64,000 bases of DNA from Okapia johnstoni. Its lineage: Eukaryota; Chordata; Mammalia; Artiodactyla; Giraffidae. This document shows positions 25,431-36,317 of the stretch, piece by piece. A model generated the notes under the pieces. It did no database searches. It was not told the DNA's origin and worked only from the letters and a program-made list of their open reading frames with translations. Position 1 is the stretch's first letter, and the number at the start of each line of letters is the position of its first letter. The position numbers and the translations under genes were made by a program. The stretch lies in assembly GCA_024291935.2 (NCBI GenBank), contig CM044311.1, forward strand, positions 22,653,001 to 22,717,000. Direction: 5' to 3'.

Positions 25431-25433
<3 letters not shown>

Positions 25434-25629
25434 AGCTGCTCAGTCATGTCCAACTCTTTCGGAACTCATGGACTCTAACCAGCTGGGCTCACCTGTCCAT
25501 GGAATTCTCCAGCAAAGAATACTGGAGTGGGTAGTCATTCCATTCTCCAGGGAATCTTCCCAACCAAGATATCGGATTTGGTCTCCCACTTTGTGGGCAG
25601 ATTCTTTATCATCTGAGCCACCAGGGAAT
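25431..25629 (-). repeat. Bov-tA / BOV-A2 SINE
   Basis: From caagctgctcagtcatgtcc to catctgagccaccagggaa, on the minus strand. Confidence 0.92.
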
Positions 25630-27934
25630 AATATATATTAAAGCAACAATGAAATACTTTTGAATGTTGATGGGAAAAATAAGGTGGTGAGTAAAATAAA
25701 AAGTTTGGAAAAGATAAATTATTGTCCTAATGTCTATGGTATATTAGAAAGCCTGGAACTACTATATACATTAAAAACTTGAATATTACATTCATGGTAA
25801 CATAAAGGTTCACCTATGCATGATGTAGATGCAATAATAGGAACTGGTTACAGTGTTCTTTTGATTGTTTTTAGTAAATGAGGAACCAGTTCAACAACTG
25901 AGCTTTCTCAGGACAGAGGAGGTCTGTGACCTTGAGCGTGGAGGAAATATATGAGGTAGTTGCCAAGAAAATATGGGCTGAGTACTGCAAAACAGAGAGA
26001 GCATGCATTAAGCTATGGGTCACAGTTTTAAAGGGAGATCATTCAGAATGATTCCAGCTAAGTTTAGCTGTCCTCCAACATGTGTGATATAGGCATTGAG
26101 GTTACTTAAAGGATGACTGGTATTTTTCTAGAAATAGTTTTCAAAGCAAAAAAAGATTGAGGAGTGTATATATGGTAAAGATTATAACAGACAATGAAAC
26201 TTAAGCTGGGGAATAAAAGAAGTGAATAGAGGGGGTGATTTGAGCCAGGGAAAAGATGATGGAATCCACAGATATTAAAATCACATCATTTCTGATATGA
26301 TTTTCTTATAAGTAGAAACACTATCAAATATGAATTTAAAAAAATCAGGCACCCAAGAATGAAGAACTTGGAAAGTTGGATAAGAACTTCCGTGGATTAC
26401 AAGACAACAGCAATGATGGTGCTTTAAGATCAAGATCAGGACAACACATAATAGTCAAGAAAGAGTCTCCTAAGAGGGACTTTTTCCCTCAGTAAACACA
26501 ACTGCTTGATAGATGACTGAACATAGTTATTACTGAAGATCTTTGTTTAGTATATTTTATTTAAATTTATTATCTGTTAATCCATGAGTCAAAAGTAATG
26601 ATGGGAGTATAATAACTGTGCTAAAGTACTTTTCATTTATATGTATTCAATTTTACAGATTAATTATCATGTAACTAACATTCTTTCATATATTTGTTTT
26701 TGCTTCATGCTTAAAATTGACAATACAGTTTATCAAATGTATTTTTTGTAAGTCCCTTACTAGAATGTTTACTGAAATATTTTCAGATGTCCGTGTCTAA
26801 TTGTCTACTTGTACAGCAATCCATTCAAATTTATTGCATTTTGTTCCTGAACTTACTGTCTTCCACTAAAATACTGCATAAATAAACCAAAGTTACATTT
26901 ACTAGGAAATTTGTTATTTTGTTAAGTCTATGGATATTCACTGAAATTTACATATTTCTTTGTTACTACATTATTTTATATTTTCCTCAATGGTACTAGA
27001 TTCTTTCAAAAGATAAAGTAAATAACACATGAAGTCTAAAACAGAATACGGCATTTACAAGAAAAGGCAATATTATTTTCTGTTATAAAGACAAAGAAAA
27101 CTAAATTTAAGTATGTAAATAATGTTTTTCCCAGGATAATCATGGTAAAATTGTCAATTAATATATTGTCCTATGAAAAAGATAATAGTTTCTTTCCACT
27201 GGAAATACTTAGGTATATTTTGAAATAACCATTCATTAATAAATACTTAAACAAAAGAAAAATGACATTTTTATTTTTTGTTTCCTAGAATTTCCTCATA
27301 AATGTTTTTTTTTTTTTGTAATTACATGTTGGACTTATGAATAGTCGTCTTACATACTTTTTATTTGAGCTGTGAGCTGGAAAAGAAATTTCAGAAAGTT
27401 GTAAATGATTGAAAACCCACTTCTCAACAAGCTCAGAAGCATCCCAGGAAGATTTCCAACATGCCTAATTATATTCTACCATCTACATCAGATGAGGAAG
27501 AGAAGTATCCATTTGTCTACTGCCCAGCAGGAATCTACAATACTGCTCTCAGAGCACTACAATGAAAAAATGCATTAGGATGATTTTTAAAATGTCACTC
27601 AAATACAAAATCCTTAAAAAGCCCATTATCTGTGGGAAGACAAAAAGTACAGGCATTAAAATCTACAGGTGCCAGAAGCATGCCTTTAGCATTCTTCTCT
27701 ACAATCAGAAACTTTTCTTTTTCCAATGTAAAGACATTACCAAAGTAATCTTAGCTTTTCTTATAATTGAGTTGTACAGATGAGCTATATGGAAGGAAAT
27801 TGCAAACACATTGCCTCAAAGCTTAAATTATTATAAAATCATAAACTGAAGAATTAGTAAATATCTGAATTTAAAAAGGGATTACACGGAAAAAAAAAAG
27901 TGTATCTTAAAATATATGATTACCTACTGACTCA

Positions 27935-27970
27935 AGAGAAAGACACAACTGAAGCGACTTAGCAGCAAAA
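27935..27970 (+). repeat. Short BovB/SINE tail fragment
   Basis: Only aaagacacaactgaagcgac and ttagcagcaaaag are recognisable. Confidence 0.4.
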
Positions 27971-28502
27971 GAAAGATGTACAGAACAGTGAAATGTTGGT
28001 TTGAAGGAGATTTATTTTATTAGTCATGGAACTAAAAAATAAATCAACTTACCTGAAGTCACAGAGTAGGTAAATGGCAAATCCAGAAACTGAAATAAAG
28101 AATCACTGTTGCAACTACCATAATTTCAATTAAATAAGTCATTTTATTTGAAATGGGGATACAATTCAAATATATTTGAAATTCATGAGCTATACAAACA
28201 AATTCTTTTTATATATCTTATTCTATGTATAGCTGCATTGGATATCTAGATCACACTAATTTCAGTGTTGGTGTGTATTTTCATGTGTGTGTATGGGGAG
28301 ATTGTGATTAAAGAAATATAGTAAGTTTAAAAGTAGAGGTTCTCTACAAGGTGCCCACACAAGAGCAATTTTGGGGAGTTTCAAAATAAAGCTCTCTAAT
28401 CACCGTCAGAGATACTGTAAGAATACTTTGGAACTGGTGCAGTTCCTGGTCATAGCAAACACCCTTTTCCAACAACACAAGAGACAACTCTACACATGGA
28501 CA

Positions 28503-30945
28503 TTACCAGAGGGTTAATACTGAATTCAGATTAATTATATTCTTTGCAGATGAAGATGGATAAGCTTTATACAGTCATCAAAAACAAGACTGGAAGCTGA
28601 CTATGGCTGAGATCATGAACACCATATTGCAAAATTCACACTTAAATTGAAGAAAGTAGGCAAAACCACTAGGTCATTCACGTATGACCTAAGTCAAATC
28701 CCTTATGATTATACACTGGAAGGGACAAATAGATTCAAGGGAGAAGATCTGATAGACTGAATACCTGGAGAACTATGGACGGAGATTCACGACATTGCAA
28801 GGAGGCGGTGATCAAAACAATCCCCAAGAAAAAGAAACGGAAAAAAGCAAAGTGGTTGTCTGAGGAGGCCTTACAAATAGATGAGAAAAGAAGAGAAGCA
28901 AAAGGCAAAGGAGAAAAGGAAACATATTCCCATCTGAATATAGAGTTCCAAAGAATAGCAAGGAGAGATAAGAAAGCCTTCCTCTGTGATCAATGCAAAG
29001 AAATAGAGGAAAACAATAGAATGGCAAAGACTAGAGATCCCTTCAAGAAAATTATAGATATGAAGGGAATATATCATACAAATATGGGTACAAGGAAGGA
29101 CAGAAATGATATGGACCTAACAGAAGCAGACGATATTAAGAAGAGGTGGCAAGAATACACAGAAGAACTATACAAAAAAGTTCTTCATGACCCAGATAAC
29201 CACCATGGTGTGATAACTCACCTAGAGCCAGACATCCTGGAGTGTGAAGTCAAGTGAGGAAGAATCACTATGAACAAAGGTAGTGGAGGTGATGGAATTA
29301 CAGTTGAGCTATTTCAAATCCTAAAAGATGATGCTGTGAAACTGCTGCACACAATATGCCAGTGAATTTGGAAACCTCAACAGTGGTCACAGGACTGGAA
29401 AAGGTCAGTTTTCATTCCAATCTCAAAGAAGTGAAAGTGAAGTCACTCAGTCGTGTCCAACTCTTTGCAACCCCATGGACTGTAGCCTACCAAGCTCCAC
29501 TGTCCATGGGATTTTCCAGGCAAGAGTACAGGAGTGGGTTGCCATTTCCTTCTCCAGAGGATCTTCCCAAGCCAGGGATTGAACCCAGGACTCCCGCATT
29601 GTAGGCAGACGCTTTTACCATCTAAGCCACCAGGGAAGTCCAAAGAAAGGCAATGCCAAAGAATGTTCAAACTACTGCAGAAATGAACTCATCTCACACA
29701 CTAGCAAAGTAATGCTCAAAATTCTCCAATCAAGGCTTCAACAGTACGTGAACTGAGAACTTCCAGATATTCCAGCCGGTTTTAGAAAAGGCAGAGGAAC
29801 CAGAGATCAAATTGCCAACATCCGTTGGAACATCGAAAAAGCAAGAGAATTCCAGAAAAAAAAATCTACTTCTAGTTCACTGGCTACGCTAAAGTCTTTG
29901 ACTGTGTGGATCACAACAAATTATGGAAGATTCTTAAAGAGATGGGAATACCAGTCCACCTTACCTGCCTCCTGAGAAACCTGTATGCAGGTTAAGAAGC
30001 AATAGTTAAAACCTGACATGGAACAACAGACTGGTTCCAAACTGGGAAAGGAGTACAGTGAATCACAAGGCAGTATATTGTCACCATGATTATGTGCAGA
30101 ATACATCACGAGAAATGTCAGGCTGGATGAAGCACAAGCTGGAATCAAGACTGCTGGGAGAAATATCAATAACCTCAGATGCAGATGACACCACCCTTAC
30201 AGCAGAAAGCAAAGAGGGACTAAAGAGCCTCTTGATGCAGGTGAAAGAGGTGAGTGGAAAAAGCTGGCTTAAAATTCAACATTCAGAAAACAAAAATGTC
30301 ATCCAATCCCATCATTTCATGGGAAAGAGATGGAGAAACAATGGAAACAGTGACAGACTTTATTTTCTTGGGCTCCAAAAGCATTGAAGATTGTGGCTGC
30401 AGCATGAAATTAAAAGACACTTGCTCCTTGGAAGAAAAGTCATGACAAACCTAGACAGAATATTAAAAACCAAAACATCACTTTGCTGACAAAAGTCCAT
30501 ATAGTCAAAGCTATAATTTTTTCAGTAGTCACATGTGGATGTGAGAGTTGGACTATAAAGAAGGCTGGGCGCCAAAGAATTGATGCTTTTGAACTGTGGG
30601 GTTGCAGAAGACTCTTGAGAGTCCCTTGGATTGCAAAGGAATCAAACCAGTCAACCCTAAAGGAAATCATTCCTGAATATTCATTGGAAGGACTGATGTT
30701 GAAACTGAAGCTCCAATACTTAAGCCACCTGATGTGAAGAGCTGACTCATTAGAAAAGACCCGAATGCTGGACAAGATTGAAGGCAGGAAGAGAAGGGGA
30801 CAACAGAGGATGATATGGTTGGATGGTATCACCGACTCAATGGACATGAGTTTGAGCAAGCTTCAGGTAATGGTGAAATATAGGGAAGCCTGGATGCTGT
30901 AGTCACTGGGGCCAAAACAGTCAGACATGACTGAACAACCTGGTG
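28503..30945 (+). mobile_element. BovB LINE, about 2.2 kb, with nested SINE
   Basis: It begins in the endonuclease end region (gaattcagattaattatatt, then tctttgcagatgaagatgg) and runs through the linker, RT and 3' end near 30945. The largest frame, 28775-29257 (160 codons), covers the linker with RIARRDKKAFLCDQCKEIEE and ILECEVK; it ends where the usual tryptophan codon is tga. The RT region has further stops, and a 2-base deletion removes the tyrosine of the YADD box near 30178. A SINE at 29431-29640 splits it. This is the longest BovB in the window. Confidence 0.93.
29431..29640 (-). repeat. BOV-A2-type SINE inserted in BovB
   Basis: From gtgaaagtgaagtcactcag to agccaccagggaagtc. It is flanked on both sides by caaagaa (29424-29430 and 29641-29647), a clear target-site duplication. 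The host BovB reads continuously across it. Confidence 0.95.
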
Positions 30946-33295
30946 CAGTTCAAACTCTGGAAGAGAGACTTAGACATTTTCCAGGGAGAGAGGCTCAAAC
31001 AGGTATACATGTATACATCTCTTTACGTGATTCTGATGTACAACCTTGGTTCAGTACCTCTCACCCCTTGCCCCGATTATTAACTCAAATTTTAATATCA
31101 CAACAAGGCAGAATACCAAAATATTATTTTGGTAACAAATATTATTTAAGGTTAACAAATAATATTATTTAAGATTTCCTTATATAATGTCATATCAAAT
31201 GAAAGAATTTTCATTTTCTTTTCTAAAATGTCTAAAAGAATTTTGTTTTAGACATCGATAATCATACAAACTGTGATACAGAAATTCATGGGAATGGAAT
31301 TCTATCGCTTGGAATTTAACACATTTCATTATCTATAATCCCTGATTCTTTGTAACTTCCATTCACTCTTTTGTCATACAGTCACCTACAGTAAGCAATA
31401 TGTCTAGTTCAACCGGACGTGGCTGTCTTTAAAATATTTGAACAACCATATCGTGATTGTTTTTTCAATTATTTAGTAAAACATTTTTGAAGGTTTTATT
31501 TGTCTCTAGTTGTTGTTATTGTTGCTTTTATCAATATTAATATCAGGCACTAGGAATTGCCTATAATTACACCCTAGAATGAATCTCCAGGATTTGGTAA
31601 AGAAGTATAAATAAAATTCCTTATAAAAATAGAGGTGCAAAAATTTTGCAAAGTATAACTACTTACAAAGGTACATTAAAAATACTTATACTGTCTTTTA
31701 TTATTAGAGATGATGCTATAAATATGTCACCATAATTCAGTTTTTCATTTCACTGCAGGTTTTATAATAAAGTGCAGATATTTGAAACACTGCTCTCTTT
31801 CTTAAATCAGTAATTGTGGATTTGCTAGTCTCATTTTGTAAATTCTATTTAAAGAGATAAAAGAAGTTGAAAATCTTAAGTTGTTTTCTATAATATAAAA
31901 GTGTTGCAAATTACACCATTAACTTTTTTTGTCTCTTTTTAAATCAGTATAAGCAGTTTTCAACAGCCCAAACAAATTTAAAGGAGGTATTCTGAAGATG
32001 ATATACTTTCAAAAATGCACCAATGCAGAGGTCTGTCAGAAGAACGAGCTGAACTAAGTCTGTGATAGCACAGAAAAATATGCCAAAGCTATGTCTGGAG
32101 GTAGAAGCCCACTTATATACTTAAAATTTCTATTTTGATATGAAATTTCACATTTCAAAATTGCATATTCATAAGTAAAACACTGCTAATTTTAAATATG
32201 CCTTGATTCCTCTCCTGAACAGTATGCACTATGAAGCAGAAAACATTTTTTTTTCACTGCTGTATTGTTTGTGCATAGGATAGCACATGGAAACATAAAA
32301 GCCTTAAATAAAAGATGCTGATGGTTGTTAAATGAACTTGGGCAAATGGTACAGGAAACATTAGCAATGGAAATTTCTTTCACTTTAAAGATTATTTTAC
32401 AGTTTATATTTTATTAAATGTAATTTTCAAGAACTCATATTTGCTTTAGAATGAAAAAAGGAGGAAATACAAAAAGGCTAATGTAACCTTCATATTTTAT
32501 CTATATAAAAAAATTAAAGAATTTTTAGTAGAGATTTTCACATAATGTGAAACACTCACTCCATTATCCTTTGCCCTCCATTAAAAGTGTTTTATATAAA
32601 TAAATCATTTACAATCATTTTAAAGGTTTCCTTAGGTCCAAAGCTGTACCTACTCAAAAATAATATCCTAGAGCATAAAACAGTAATGAACACAATAGTA
32701 AAATTATCAATATCTTTATGCTAAGAATTTAATTTGTTATAAAATTCAAAACATATTATTCAAAGAACTGTCTCTCTTTATGGTTTCTAGAGATCCCTTT
32801 TGTCTTGGTGTTATATTCTGCAAGAACATTTGAAGCATGGTACAGATCATAGTGCCTCAACTCATGGAGAAAAATGCTTGCCATTTTTCTACAATCAAAA
32901 TAGAAACACCTTGGTACAACTATGACTTCTGCATATAAGTATAAAGATAACTGTTAAAGTGTACTTTTTATACTTTGTATTAAGTTTCTTTTTAATCTTA
33001 AATGTTAGTTTAAATACATCTATTTATTTGAAGGAATAGAAAGCAACCTGGACTTAAAGAACTAAAGTTAACAGTGAATCAGTAAGTAGAGTTGTTTTCT
33101 TTGACACAGAAAAAAACCCAGTTCTCAAATGCATAAGAACAGATAATCCTATCATCTTAATCACAAAGGTTGAGCTGATCTAAACTCAGACTATGACCAG
33201 CATTTCATATTTTACTTCAGCAAAATAAAAATGTTATTTTTGAAGTTAAATCACTATTTTTTCCCTAATTTAAAACAAATTTAAAATCATTTTGG

Positions 33296-33378
33296 CCACA
33301 TTGCAGGCATGTGAGATCTCAGGTCCTGACACCCTGCATTGGAAGCCCAGAGTCTTAACTACCAGTCAGGGAAGTTCC
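33296..33378 (-). repeat. CHR-like SINE remnant
   Basis: gcaggcatgtgagatctcag, then ctgcattggaagcccagagt and agtcagggaagttcc. It is compressed by an internal deletion. Confidence 0.5.
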
Positions 33379-33436
33379 ACTATACTTTATTGAGTTATTG
33401 GCATCATTTTGAAGGATCATTTGGTGTTAAGGACTG

Positions 33437-33537
33437 AAATTAAATGAGTTTTTGCTACTAAGGTTTGTGAACTTTCTACCCATTAATTAACAGTATATTT
33501 ATTTACTGGAGGGAAGTGTTTGACCTCACAAATAGAA
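33437..33537 (+). repeat. Long direct repeat, left copy
   Basis: Begins aaattaaatgagtttttgct and ends cctcacaaatagaa. It is nearly identical to 33737-33841, with a few substitutions and small indels. Not part of a named transposon. Confidence 0.9.
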
Positions 33538-33545
33538 ATATCTCC

Positions 33546-33736
33546 CCAAGGCAGGGATTAAACCCAGGTCTCCCTAATTGCAGGCAGATTCTTTACCAGC
33601 TGAACCACAAGGGAAGCCCAAGAATACTGGAGTGGGTAGCCTATCCCTTCTCCAGCGGATCTTCCCAACCCAGGAATAGAACCGGAGTCTCCTGCACTGC
33701 AGATGGATTCTTTACCAACTGAGCTATAAGGGAAGC
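33546..33736 (-). repeat. Two partial Bov-tA tRNA-end units in tandem
   Basis: The first unit is 33546-33620, ending accacaagggaagccc. The second is 33621-33736, starting aagaatactggagtgggtag and ending gctataagggaagc. Both have the same antisense orientation and lie between the two long direct repeats. Confidence 0.88.
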
Positions 33737-33841
33737 AAATTAAATGAGTTTTTGCTACTAAGATTTGTGAACTTTCTACCATTAATTAACAATGTAGCAT
33801 ATTTATTTACTGGAGGGAAGTGCTTGACCTCACAAATAGAA
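33737..33841 (+). repeat. Long direct repeat, right copy
   Basis: The right partner of 33437-33537, offset by exactly 300 bases over its first 44 bases. It starts directly at the SINE end (gggaagc). Confidence 0.9.
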
Positions 33842-34255
33842 GAAAGGCAAATAGGATTTGTTCTCAAAATTTTATAGCCAAATTTTGTATCATGTTAATT
33901 TGATGCAAGTTTGAAATAAAAGAAGTGTTTCAAAACTATGGTGTGTGTACAAGTGAAGGTGTACATGCTAACTTTAGGGCTTATTTTGAAACAAATTTTA
34001 CTTCATAGTTTCATATTTACTTTGATGTGCATTTTAAAATGTAACATCTTTTTGCTTATAATTAAAATAAAAACCTAATTTAATTTAAAGAAAAAAAATT
34101 AAGTGTATGACAGTCCAGGCAGCACGTGAATATGGAAAAGAAATGAAACTGATGGGCAAATGACTGAAGTTTGAGAAATCCTGCTTTAAAACAGAATTCA
34201 CGGCTATACATTTCAACTACTACTAACTCAGTGTAGTGTGGGCTTAATTTCTAGT

Positions 34256-34330
34256 GGAGGCAGCAGAGGACATGTCTGACTCAATGAACCTGAATTCAGG
34301 CAAACTCCGGGAGACGGCGGAGGACAGATT
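34256..34330 (+). mobile_element. BovB 3' fragment
   Basis: gtctgactcaatgaacctga, then gcaaactccgggagacggcg. A short piece of the BovB 3' end. Confidence 0.65.
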
Positions 34331-34412
34331 ACAGACCAGGCTTTATCCCTTAGAGTAATCTGAGAATCTATCCTCATCTAGGATTGGAAGTAAGGCTCTG
34401 GTTACTTGATAA

Positions 34413-34592
34413 CTTTTTTTCAAAATATAAATTTACTTATTTTAATTGGAGGCTAATTACTTAACAATATTGTAGTGGTTTTGTCATACATTGACATGGA
34501 TCCGCCACAGGTGTACATGTGTTCCCCATCCTGAACCCCCCTCCCACCTCCCTCCCCAACCCATCCCTCTGGGTCATCCCAGTGCAACTTTT
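34413..34592 (-). mobile_element. Ruminant LINE-1 3' end, antisense
   Basis: The plus strand reads attggaggctaattacttaa, ttgtagtggttttgtcatac and ctgaacccccctcccacctc, the reverse of the well-known ruminant L1 3' UTR. Only the last 180 bases are present, so it is a severely 5'-truncated insertion. Confidence 0.85.
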
Positions 34593-34618
34593 TAAGGCTA
34601 AAATAAGTGAATATAATG

Positions 34619-34890
34619 CTGCTGCTGCTAAGTCACTTCAGTCGTGTCCGATTCTGTGCGACCCCATAGACGGCAGCCCACCAGGCTCCGCCGTCCCTGG
34701 GATTCTCCAGGCAAGAATACTGGAGTGGGTTGCCATTTCCTTCTCCAGTGCATGAAAGGGAAAATTGAAAGTGAAGTCGCTCAGCCGTGTCCGACTCTTA
34801 GCGACCCCATGGACTGTAGCCTACCAGGCTCCTCTGTCCATGGGATTTCCCAGGCAAGAGTACTGGAGTGGGGTGCCATTGCCTTCTCCA
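34619..34890 (-). repeat. BOV-A2 SINE (dimer) with target-site duplication
   Basis: Two BovB-derived monomers (34619-34760 and 34768-34890) are separated by a short linker. A (gct)n run lies at the left edge. aatataatg occurs directly before (34610-34618) and after (34891-34899). The copy is little diverged. Confidence 0.95.
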
Positions 34891-36171
34891 AATATAATGA
34901 GTCTCTCGTTATTGGTATGTATATAAGAAAATATCTATTAAATGAAAAATGAAAGCTGTGTTTGAGAAGAGACCTATCAGAAAATTTATAAAAAATTATG
35001 AAAGTATGAGTTAGGAATATGAAGGTATAATTAATAAAGGCATACAAACATGATAATCATTGTTGAATGATCTTCTCCAAAGAAATGTACTAAATTGACG
35101 TGAGAACTATCCACAGTTTTGTATATATAATTTTTGGACAATTTTAAAGTATGTTATCGAAATATAACTACTTTCAGATTTGGCAATATACGATAGTAAT
35201 ACCTATGCTTATTTGTTAAGAAAATATTAAAGCAAACTCTATATCATTTTTCTGGGTTGCCAGAAGAATGCAAATGTCATTCACATTTTAGAAATTTGAT
35301 TTTCAACTTGCATACATAAAATAAGTATATCAAAATAGTGTAACTATTGCCAAAAGAGATATACTGTCTAAAAAATGTCATCATGAGGAAAAAATGAGAC
35401 AAAGCTGATGTACGGGAATACATTCTTTCAAAAGATAAATAGCAAATGGCCAGGGAGAAGTCTGTTACGTCAATTTATGGAGTTAGCATGTTGTTAAAAT
35501 TACATGATGAGTTGGAAGAATAGAAAGCATATTTTGGATAAACTGACTTCACAATTTTCTGCTATCAATGTTGGTAAGTCAAAGGTACTTATATTTTGGA
35601 AATTATTTTCTTCTATGGCAATTGACTTAAATTAATGAAAGAGGTTTAAAGGATGTTGCTCTTTAACAGTGAGAAAGAAAAGAGATCTGTAAATTTAATC
35701 TCATTATTTTTATATGTGTGAAAATGCCAATTCAATTAACATAAACTATATAAAAGCAGAAATCTACTGTCTTAATGCACAAAGAAAATATGAAAGATTT
35801 AAGAGTTAAATGACAGCCAGGATTTTGTGAATTTAAATTATTTTCATTTTCATAGTACAAGGTAGAGGAATTGAAATTGCAGTAAGGTATTTTATGGATT
35901 CAGTGTATACCGAAAGTTTGTATGTAGGAAAACTTAACAGTTTAAAATTTTGTGTCTTAATGAAAAACATCTTTAATATTAAAATTCAACTTTTTTCTCT
36001 TATGAATTTATTTTTAGGTTGACTATGATAGTTGTCTTTTCAAAAAAATAAATCATTCTCGCATTTCCACAAGTTACTTGGTGAATTGGAGACCAATATG
36101 AGATTTAATTATATACAAAACACTGCAAACACAATGCTTTCGAAGATCACTGTGTATTAAATTGCTATTAC

Positions 36172-36317
36172 CTTATCACCTTCAGAAAAAGTGATGCCAT
36201 CCACTGCTCTTTTCCAGGTGATTTCTGGAATAGGTTCCCCTTCTGCTTCACATATGAGTGTGACTTGACCATTCTCATATGTAGTCTCATTTTTAAGCTG
36301 TATTATGTGAGGCTGTA
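36172..36317 (-). CDS. NCAM2: NCAM2 coding exon, first half of Ig domain 4
   Basis: This 146 nt exon starts after tttttacag with TA, completing a valine codon. It encodes [36 protein letters not shown] and [12 protein letters not shown], 48 whole codons. It ends in phase 0 at AAG|gtaata. The B-strand cysteine lies in TLIC and the C-strand tryptophan in ITWKR. NET is a potential N-glycosylation site. A second AG four to five bases inside the exon is a possible alternative acceptor, but only the first keeps the frame with the upstream exon. In NCAM1 the equivalent exon junction is where the optional 30 nt VASE exon is inserted. No such exon was recognised here. Confidence 0.95.

Larger units (their letters stand above)
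9563..36171 (-). other. NCAM2: 26.6 kb intron between the two Ig4 exons of NCAM2
   Basis: It is bounded by donor AAG|gtaata (exon end 36172) and acceptor aaacag|AGC (exon start 9562). It carries most of the repeats listed from 10670 to 34890. The stretches 9563-10669, 10785-11280, 11476-13000, 14116-16395, 18051-20447, 25630-28502, 30946-33295 and 34891-36171 hold nothing I can name, apart from small items listed separately. Confidence 0.9.

Noticed and set aside
28775..29257. 160-codon lysine-rich frame
   Set aside because: It matches the BovB linker region, and its stop lies at a usual tryptophan codon of BovB.
36313..36314. Alternative acceptor AG four to five bases inside the first Ig4 exon
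   Set aside because: Its use would shift the frame relative to the upstream exon and remove conserved residues.
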